From Pelosinus fermentans (lineage in GTDB: Bacteria > Bacillota > Negativicutes > DSM-13327), in contig DJJR01000005.1 in assembly GCA_002434245.1 (NCBI GenBank), positions 28,748 through 67,537 on the forward strand: DNA of 38,790 nt, in the 5' to 3' direction. Shown piece after piece: positions 33,140-38,790 of the stretch. A program made the translations under genes and the position numbers. Under the pieces are notes generated by a model, which did not search any database, was not told the DNA's origin, and saw only the letters and a list, made by a program, of their open reading frames with translations. Within the stretch, counting starts at the first letter, position 1, and every line of letters starts with the position of its first letter.

Positions 33140-33700
33140 TCACTGATTATTAATAAACTCTTGCCCTTTGGCATATCCTAAGGATAAAGCCCTGCTATTT
33201 TCTTCTTTGGACTTATTGCCGACTAAATCGACCAGAGCTTCCATCAGATTTCCTGGTTTCACATTATTCATGATTCCATTAATAAAACCTAGGGACAGGG
33301 TATTGGTAAACATTTCTTTACCCATTTGGGTTATGGCGATTTCCGTTAACGGTACGGCGTAGATTGTTATATCTGTTCTTTCCGGCAAAGTATCTACATA
33401 ATAAGTATCACAAATCACAATACCACCTGGTTTTACGTCCATTACATATTTATCACAGGCAACTTGGGTCAAAGCTAATAACACATCCGGCGTCGTAGAA
33501 TGCAAATGGTTAATGGTATTTTTACTATAAATTGCTTCTCCACTGGAGGCTCCACCGCGAGCCTCAATACCATATGCCTGAGTCTGGATTACATTAAATC
33601 CTTCCTTAGCCAGGGCATTGGCATAAATCATACTGGCGAGTACTACCCCTTGCCCTCCTGAACCACTAAAACGCATTTCAATTTTATCCTTATTCAACAC
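33140..33700 (-). CDS. korC: 2-oxoacid:ferredoxin oxidoreductase, gamma subunit
   Basis: A 186-aa gamma subunit. EMRFSGSGGQGVVLASMIYA, QTQAYGIEARGGASSGEAIYS and LTEIAITQMGKEMFTNTLSLGF are family blocks. With korDAB it forms a four-subunit KOR that makes acyl-CoA, CO2 and reduced ferredoxin from a 2-oxoacid. The start is GTG 33700, behind AAGGAGG. It lies 34 bases after korB. Confidence 0.92.
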   Translation of the reverse strand: MLNKDKIEMRFSGSGGQGVVLASMIYANALAKEGFNVIQTQAYGIEARGGASSGEAIYSKNTINHLHSTTPDVLLALTQVACDKYVMDVKPGGIVICDTYYVDTLPERTDITIYAVPLTEIAITQMGKEMFTNTLSLGFINGIMNNVKPGNLMEALVDLVGNKSKEENSRALSLGYAKGQEFINNQ

Positions 33701-33734
33701 AAGTCAATTCCTCCTTAGCATTTTAATTGTGGTG

Positions 33735-34568
33735 TTAGCTCATTGTAATGACGACTTCATTCTCCTTTTTATTAATATCTAGTAGCTTGGCATATCTTTC
33801 AGTGAGTTCAATTTCCCGAGTGTTGACAAACTCGCCGATAATAAACTTTTCGGCCTGTTCTTCTGTTGATAATTTTTCAGCGACTGCCTTTGTAACAACC
33901 ATATTTTTTATCCGCTGCACCATTTTTGCAGGATCAGAAACTTTATTTCTACGACCGAACTGAATAGGGCAGCTTGTGAGCGCCTCCACTAAAGCAAATC
34001 CTTTGTGCTGGAGGGCACTTTTCATTACATTATAGAGATTATTTAGATTGAAAATATCACCACGGGCAACATAGGTGGCACCAGCACTAGCTGCTAATTT
34101 ACAAGTGTCGAAACTAGGCTCGATCATACCGTAAGGAGCCGTTGTCGCCTTAGCCCCCACTGGTGTCGTCGGCGCATACTGTCCACCTGTCATGCCATAT
34201 ATTTCGTTTCGCAAAACAACGGCAGTAATTCCGATATTTCTTCTGGCTGCATGAATAAAATGATTACCGCCAATGGCCAGAGCATCGCCATCGCCCATAA
34301 AGACAATGACTTTAACGTCCGGTCTAGCTAATTTCACGCCCGTAGCAAAGGCTAAGGCACGGCCATGGGTAACGCGCAAAACATTGAAATCCAAGTAGGT
34401 AGGCGTTCTGCCCGCACAGCCAATGGCACATACAATCACCGTTTTATCGCGATCCAGTTTTAATTCATCTGCGGCTCTGAGAAAAGTGTTAATCACCGTG
34501 CCGTGGGTACATCCGGGACAGGTAAATAGAGGAAAAACATCTTCTTTTACATAATCACGTATACTCAT
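33735..34568 (-). CDS. korB: 2-oxoacid:ferredoxin oxidoreductase, beta subunit (TPP)
   Basis: A 277-aa TPP-binding subunit. FTCPGCTHGTVINTFLRAAD holds the first CxxC, AIGCAGRTPTYLDFN the third cysteine, and VFMGDGDALAIGGNHFIHAARRN the TPP/metal motif; LRNEIYGMTGGQYAPTTPVG is characteristic of 2-oxoglutarate-type enzymes. The start ATG 34568 overlaps the korA stop (ATGA), with GGAGG ten bases upstream; the TTG at 34577 is too close to that site. It is not a near copy of the beta subunit at 24528. Confidence 0.92.
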   Translation of the reverse strand: MSIRDYVKEDVFPLFTCPGCTHGTVINTFLRAADELKLDRDKTVIVCAIGCAGRTPTYLDFNVLRVTHGRALAFATGVKLARPDVKVIVFMGDGDALAIGGNHFIHAARRNIGITAVVLRNEIYGMTGGQYAPTTPVGAKATTAPYGMIEPSFDTCKLAASAGATYVARGDIFNLNNLYNVMKSALQHKGFALVEALTSCPIQFGRRNKVSDPAKMVQRIKNMVVTKAVAEKLSTEEQAEKFIIGEFVNTREIELTERYAKLLDINKKENEVVITMS

Positions 34569-35707
34569 TTGTGACAAGCCTCCTCGATTACTTCAATGAT
34601 TTGTTCCGGCATAATAAGAGAACCGTCGAATATATTGAGCTGCACGACCTTAACATCCTTATTGATAAGCTCATTAATTTTGTGGACTAACTGACCTTGA
34701 TTCATTTCAGGAACAATAACGGTCTTAATATTCTTCAGAGCCTCCTTTAAAGGTTCATCCAAGAAAGGCCAAATGGTAATAGGACGGAAAAGGCCTGCTT
34801 TATATCCCTTAGACCGAGCTACTTTTACAGCTTCAACAGCCGAACGTGATACACAACCACAGGCAATAACTAAGGTTTCCGCATCCTCAGTATCAATTTC
34901 TTCCCATTCCCAAATCTCTTCTTTGTTCTTATCGATTTTGCCATTAATTCTTTCAATGGAATTCTGAATGGAGTTTTTCGCTATACTTGGCATACCATTT
35001 TCCGTATGATGCATACCACTAATGACATAACGGTAGCCCTTGTCATTACCAAAAGGCACGAGTCTTACAACCCCAGACTCATCCGGTCGATAGGGAAGAT
35101 AATCGGTTGCTGATTCCTCAGGAAAATTTCGATTGATAATCTCCATATCTTGATAGTCATCTACATTAATATTCTCTCGCATGTGACCAATCGTTTCATC
35201 GAGGAGCAAAATGACTGGTGTCATGTATTTCTCCGCCAGGTTAAAAGCACGAATGGTGGTCTTATAAATTTCTTTCACGGAGTTGGGATACAGTGCAATT
35301 ATTGGACAATCTCCAGATCTCCCGTATTTAGCCTGCATCAAATCACCCTGGGCACAAATGGTTGCACCACCGGTGCTAGGGCCACTCCGCTGTACATCAA
35401 CAATGACAACGGGAATCTCGGCCATGGCAGCAAAAGCAATATTTTCTTGTTTAAGATCAAATCCTGGCCCACTCGTCGGGGTTAAAGACTTAACACCCAT
35501 GACCGATGCCCCAATAATAGCGCCGACACTGGCAATCTCATCTTCCATTTGGATGAATTTCCCCTCTACCTTAGGCAATTCTTCCGCCAATATTTCCATG
35601 ATTTCTGAGGAAGGGGTAATCGGGTAGCCCGCGCAGAACTTTACGCCGGCTTTAATCGCGCCCATGGCACAAGCCTGATTACCTTGTAACAATTTGTTGT
35701 TATCCAT
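34565..35707 (-). CDS. korA: 2-oxoacid:ferredoxin oxidoreductase, alpha subunit
   Basis: A 380-aa alpha subunit without a fused gamma domain. GNQACAMGAIKAGVKFCAGY, PSSEIMEILAE, MEDEIASVGAIIGASVMGVK, TSGPGFDLKQENIAFAAM and QRSGPSTGGATICAQGD mark the pyrimidine-binding domain. C-terminal FRPITIWPFLDEPL is usual. It overlaps korD by 8 bases and korB by 4, so translation is coupled. ATG 35707 follows AAGGAGG. Confidence 0.93.
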   Translation of the reverse strand: MDNNKLLQGNQACAMGAIKAGVKFCAGYPITPSSEIMEILAEELPKVEGKFIQMEDEIASVGAIIGASVMGVKSLTPTSGPGFDLKQENIAFAAMAEIPVVIVDVQRSGPSTGGATICAQGDLMQAKYGRSGDCPIIALYPNSVKEIYKTTIRAFNLAEKYMTPVILLLDETIGHMRENINVDDYQDMEIINRNFPEESATDYLPYRPDESGVVRLVPFGNDKGYRYVISGMHHTENGMPSIAKNSIQNSIERINGKIDKNKEEIWEWEEIDTEDAETLVIACGCVSRSAVEAVKVARSKGYKAGLFRPITIWPFLDEPLKEALKNIKTVIVPEMNQGQLVHKINELINKDVKVVQLNIFDGSLIMPEQIIEVIEEACHK

Positions 35708-35912
35708 TCGTCTTATCCTCCTTTTTAGTAATTGTCAGGGCTAAATCAGGGCACCGGTTTTCACACATTTTACAACCAATGCAATTCTCCTCTTGTTCAA
35801 CGATCATCTTTTTTTTGGCTGTTAAAGCAAATATTTTTTTAGGGCAATAAGCAACACATATACCACAGCTTTTGCACCATTTACCATTCACAGCGACACT
35901 ATACTTGGACAA
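35700..35912 (-). CDS. korD: 2-oxoacid:ferredoxin oxidoreductase, delta (2x[4Fe-4S]) subunit
   Basis: A 70-aa ferredoxin-like subunit with two CxxCxxCxxxCP motifs: CKSCGICVAYCP (about residues 13-24) and CIGCKMCENRCP (about 45-56). It passes electrons from the Kor core to ferredoxin. The start is TTG 35912, supported by AGGAGG (35921-35926) eight bases upstream; no better codon is available. It overlaps korA. Confidence 0.9.
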   Translation of the reverse strand: MSKYSVAVNGKWCKSCGICVAYCPKKIFALTAKKKMIVEQEENCIGCKMCENRCPDLALTITKKEDKTNG

Positions 35913-35946
35913 TCAAATCGCCTCCTACATTTATTTTTATACAAGT

Positions 35947-37620
35947 TTATTCCTGCCAATCATCCCGGTATAACCATACCGCACCTTGTTCCGCTCCGGC
36001 TACGCCAGCCCGGTAGGCAGCCAGAACACCGCTTAGTTTACGCACAGGTTTTTGCACATCTGCCTTACGCCGTTCTAATTCTTCTGGTGAAATTCGAACA
36101 TTCAGCAGATTCTTATTCAGATCAATCTCGATGATATCCCCATCTTTCACTAAAGCTAATGGCCCGCCAGCCCAAGCTTCTGGGGTGATATGCCCGACAC
36201 AAGGTCCTCGGGTAGCGCCGGAAAAGCGCCCATCCGTAATCATGGCCACGGAGGTATGCAGTCCCATGCCCACCAACATAGCCGCCGGAATAGACAATTC
36301 TCTCATACCTGGTCCTCCTTGGGGACCTTCATAACGGATGACGAGCACGGATCCTGGTTGTACCGTTTTATTCAAGAGAAAATCCCGCACTTCTTCTTCT
36401 GAGTTGAAAACTACCGCTGGTCCAATATGCTGATACATTTGGGGCTCTACACCCGTCTTTTTCACGACTGCGCCCAGTGGTGCCAGATTTCCCGTCAGAA
36501 TGGCAAAACATCCTGCAGGACTCAATGGCTCCATAGCAGAATGGATGATTTTTCGATCGATTTTCCCTTTATAGTTGTTAAGATACTCAATTAAACTTAT
36601 TCCCCCAAAAGCTAGGGGCACCGTTAATTCGAGATAATCTCGAATAGTGGCCAGTACTGCCGATATACCTCCGGCACGGTGAAAGTCACTGATATTTGAA
36701 TCTGCAGAAGGTTTAAATTTGGCAACTACCGGTACCGATGACTGCAAAGCATCAAAATCTTGCAACGTCATTTTTAGTCCCATCACTTTCGCCAGAGCCA
36801 TACTATGTAACACAGCATTGGTAGAACCACCTGTAGCCGAAATATACTTGATGCCATTTGACAGCATTGCCTTACTCATAAAGCTAGAAAAAACCTTGCC
36901 TTCCTGCACCAGCTCAACAATGCGCTCACCCACATCTCTCGCCTGGTGAAATTTTGCACCTTCACAAAATAACATGGTCGATGAACCAAATGGCGCAACA
37001 CCAGTCGCCTCCAAAAATGCTCCCATTGTATTGGCTGTACCATACATGGAACAAGTACCGGCAGAGAAACACATCTGTGTGCGCCAGCGATCAAAGGTTT
37101 CTTCGCTTATTTCATTTTTATTGCGCTTGCCGATGGCTTCTTTGAGATCACTAGTACAATAGACTTTATCCTCTTCCTGGTATGGCAGCATGACCCCAGC
37201 GGTTAAAAACAATGCCGGAAGATCTAATTTAATAGCAGCCATTAGCATACCAGGGATGATCTTATCACAGGACCCCAGGAAAACAAGTCCATCAAAGCCA
37301 TGGGCTAAAACCATGGTTTCTATGGAAGCGGCAATCAGATCCCGCTGAGGCAAAATGGCATGCATCCCTGCTCCTTGTGCCATGCCATCACAGGGACCTG
37401 GAACACCAAACTCAGCTGGTGTTCCCCCCGCTGCCCATACTCCCTCTTTCACAAATTTCACCAGCTCAGCAAAAGGTTTATGGCCAGGATTGGCATCTGT
37501 ATATGAATTAATGATTCCGATAATCGGCTTAGCAATATCTTTTTTCCTATAACCAGAAGCACTCATCAAGCCGATAAAATAGGCTTCCATCATGTCTTTT
37601 TCGTCGCCGCGTTTTGGCAT
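35947..37620 (-). CDS. IlvD/Edd-family dehydratase, substrate unassigned
   Basis: A 557-aa Fe-S dehydratase of the dihydroxy-acid/phosphogluconate dehydratase family. Cluster-ligand candidates are Cys in [12 protein letters not shown], in [11 protein letters not shown] and in [15 protein letters not shown]. The N-terminal motif is [10 protein letters not shown] rather than the CN-type motif of [2Fe-2S] enzymes. The PCDG cysteine is an Edd-like trait that E. coli IlvD lacks (DDG), so a valine-pathway role is doubtful. [15 protein letters not shown] and [22 protein letters not shown] are conserved. No valine genes are nearby; it opens the kor-suc-dmlA operon. ATG 37620 follows AAAGGAG by ten bases; the ATG at 37650 has no site. 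Confidence 0.85.
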   Translation of the reverse strand: MPKRGDEKDMMEAYFIGLMSASGYRKKDIAKPIIGIINSYTDANPGHKPFAELVKFVKEGVWAAGGTPAEFGVPGPCDGMAQGAGMHAILPQRDLIAASIETMVLAHGFDGLVFLGSCDKIIPGMLMAAIKLDLPALFLTAGVMLPYQEEDKVYCTSDLKEAIGKRNKNEISEETFDRWRTQMCFSAGTCSMYGTANTMGAFLEATGVAPFGSSTMLFCEGAKFHQARDVGERIVELVQEGKVFSSFMSKAMLSNGIKYISATGGSTNAVLHSMALAKVMGLKMTLQDFDALQSSVPVVAKFKPSADSNISDFHRAGGISAVLATIRDYLELTVPLAFGGISLIEYLNNYKGKIDRKIIHSAMEPLSPAGCFAILTGNLAPLGAVVKKTGVEPQMYQHIGPAVVFNSEEEVRDFLLNKTVQPGSVLVIRYEGPQGGPGMRELSIPAAMLVGMGLHTSVAMITDGRFSGATRGPCVGHITPEAWAGGPLALVKDGDIIEIDLNKNLLNVRISPEELERRKADVQKPVRKLSGVLAAYRAGVAGAEQGAVWLYRDDWQE

Positions 37621-37667
37621 TGCTTTATTACTCCTTTTTTTAATATTCATAATATTGACTCTTTATC

Positions 37668-37750
37668 TTACTAGTGTTAATATTAATGCAATTCAACCTA
37701 TTAGTAAAATGATGGTTTTCAATATAATATATTCCTATTTTCGATAAGAT
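37668..37750. promoter_or_regulatory. LysR-type element and promoter of the ilvD operon
   Basis: Leftward promoter: -35 TTGAAT (37691-37696), 17-bp spacer, -10 TAGTAA (37668-37673). The adjoining 61-bp block 37690-37750 is the second copy of the element at 29727-29787. Its right end is 12 bp from the LysR start, so the regulator probably also controls itself here. The T-N11-A site is TATAT-N11-ATAAG (37728-37748). Confidence 0.7.
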
Positions 37751-37762
37751 GGAGGTATACTC

Positions 37763-38656
37763 ATGTATAATGCCGGACTCGAGGCTTTCTTGGCCGTAAC
37801 AAGAGTGCTCAGCGTCAGTCGGGCTGCTGAGCAGCTGCATTTAGCACAATCAACTGTAAGTAAAAGGTTGAAAGATTTGGAGGTAGAGTTAGGCACTGCC
37901 TTGGTTGAACGTGGACAAGGCTCTAAATCCATTCGTTTAACTCCTGCCGGTGAGGAATTTCTTGATATAGCACAACGTTGGAGTTTACTGTGGACGCAAG
38001 CCCAAGGGCTTAAATCAGATCAGCATAAACTTTCACTGACGATTGGTAGCTTAGACAGTATTAATTACGCTCTCTTTCCGAAACTATATCATTTATTATG
38101 TCAGCATCAGCCCAAGTTACGCCTCAGCGTGACGACCTCCCACTCTTCGGATTTATATGATCTTATTGAGCGCCGACAGGTCGATGTTGCTTTTACATTA
38201 ATCGAAAGATCACAGCCCACCATATTGGTAGAACAGTGTTATAGTGAACCCATGGTCGTTTTACGTCCTGCCTCTGCTCAACAATTGTCCCCCAGCGTTC
38301 TCCACCCCCATGATTTAGATTCTAATAATGAATTATTTCTCTCCGCCGGTCCTAGTTATAAAATATGGCACGATCAATGGTGGACCCCTCTGAATAGTAA
38401 GTGTATACGCTTAGACAACGCTCAATTGATCTTTTCCTTCCTATACTCTGATCAACAATGGGCGATTGTCCCTTTATCCGTAGCGAAAATGGCCAAATCC
38501 AAAGGGAATTTCAATATCTTTACTCTTGCCGAACCTCCTCCTGAGCGGATTATTTATAAAATCACCCATAAATATCCTAAATCTAGTACCATTAGCAGTT
38601 TGGAAATTTTGGATCATTATCTTACATTATGTCTGCCAATAAAATTCCACGTCTAA
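37763..38656 (+). CDS. LysR-family transcriptional regulator
   Basis: A 297-aa LTTR. The N-terminal winged helix is LEAFLAVTRVLSVSRAAEQLHLAQSTVSKRLKDLEVELGTAL (about 6-47), followed by the linker helix and a two-lobe effector domain (about 88-290; LTIGSLDSINYALFPKLYHLL opens lobe 1). It is divergent from the ilvD-kor-suc-dmlA operon and is its likely activator. The effector is probably a hydroxyacid or its dehydration product (inference). ATG 37763 lies seven bases after GGAGG. A copy of its putative binding element also lies upstream of gntP. Confidence 0.92.
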   Translation: MYNAGLEAFLAVTRVLSVSRAAEQLHLAQSTVSKRLKDLEVELGTALVERGQGSKSIRLTPAGEEFLDIAQRWSLLWTQAQGLKSDQHKLSLTIGSLDSINYALFPKLYHLLCQHQPKLRLSVTTSHSSDLYDLIERRQVDVAFTLIERSQPTILVEQCYSEPMVVLRPASAQQLSPSVLHPHDLDSNNELFLSAGPSYKIWHDQWWTPLNSKCIRLDNAQLIFSFLYSDQQWAIVPLSVAKMAKSKGNFNIFTLAEPPPERIIYKITHKYPKSSTISSLEILDHYLTLCLPIKFHV

Positions 38657-38790
38657 ATGAATATTAAAATGATTTCGGTATTTTCTATAACCCTTATTAG
38701 CTTTTGGCAATACTCCAATTCATCCTCAAGAAGCCCATTATTAACCTTGGACGGAATTTGTGAGCTTACGAAACAACAAAGCTGTTGCAT
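38657..38790. other. Window end, unassigned
   Basis: A minus-strand frame runs from the window edge to a stop at 38653-38655 (about 45 codons, reading MQQLCCFVSS at its visible start). It overlaps the LysR stop by a few bases. It could be the 3' end of a gene lying mostly outside, or chance; I recognise nothing in it. Confidence 0.3.

Noticed and set aside
35947..37620. Dihydroxy-acid dehydratase of valine/isoleucine synthesis (ilvD)
   Set aside because: The PCDG cysteine and the kor-suc-dmlA context argue against it, and no ilvBHC genes are nearby.
38653..38790. Partial minus-strand gene at the window end
   Set aside because: About 45 codons, no recognisable motif and no visible start; cannot be supported from this window.

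Overview
The window is AT-rich, low-GC Gram-positive-type DNA: strong Shine-Dalgarno sites, many rho-independent terminators and a split-start aspartokinase gene. A spore photoproduct lyase gene marks an endospore former. Two CoA-dependent 2-oxoacid:ferredoxin oxidoreductases, an orphan FliB-like protein and AzgA-type purine permeases suggest an anaerobic fermenter. A spore-forming Negativicute such as a Pelosinus relative is my best guess. That is inference; there is no rRNA or marker gene to prove it. I see no tRNA, rRNA, CRISPR array, phage or insertion sequence.

29-9715 is a housekeeping stretch, mostly on the minus strand. It holds a glyoxalase-family protein, a DEAD-box RNA helicase, two paralogous NCS2 purine permeases flanking an SDR dehydrogenase and a divergent Crp/Fnr regulator, a FliB-like Cys-cluster protein, an acetate transporter (SatP/YaaH) and a small PNPOx-fold protein. 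9987-13519 has aspartokinase (with a nested beta-subunit start) convergent to a chemotaxis receptor.

13652-20025 looks like a phosphate-response island: lipoprotein PstS, an EAL-CBS-GGDEF c-di-GMP enzyme, a PhoR-like kinase without an adjacent response regulator, and a PIN-PhoH protein. Three of these genes (pstS, EAL-GGDEF, phoH-like) have the same upstream layout: three TTAACA-like hexamers at exact 11-bp steps, then exactly 20 bp, then a -10 hexamer. This fits PhoP boxes and places a c-di-GMP enzyme and a PIN-PhoH protein under phosphate control.

20089-25391 has spore photoproduct lyase (lacking the usual H-donor cysteine), uracil phosphoribosyltransferase, an unrecognised 80-aa protein and a two-subunit KorAB. 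25536-29477 is a sugar-acid type operon on the minus strand: GntP permease, split UxaA-family dehydratase, and a D-2-hydroxyacid dehydrogenase. 29960-37620 is a long minus-strand operon: IlvD/Edd-family dehydratase, KorDABC, SucCD and a D-malate/tartrate-type dehydrogenase, divergent from a LysR regulator. A 61-bp element upstream of the IlvD operon recurs (50/61 identical, ungapped) upstream of the gntP operon, each time ending on the -35 box of the leftward promoter. The two operons are therefore probably one LysR regulon for uptake and oxidation of a hydroxy- or sugar acid, with ATP gained at SucCD.

Six dispersed intergenic hairpin repeats built from 8-9 nt units (GCAGAG-type and GCGAAG-type) lie between genes from 3.4 to 22.6 kb. 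Gene-free stretches over 300 bases are 6830-7222, 8228-8558, 22452-22770 and 29478-29959; their contents are itemised.
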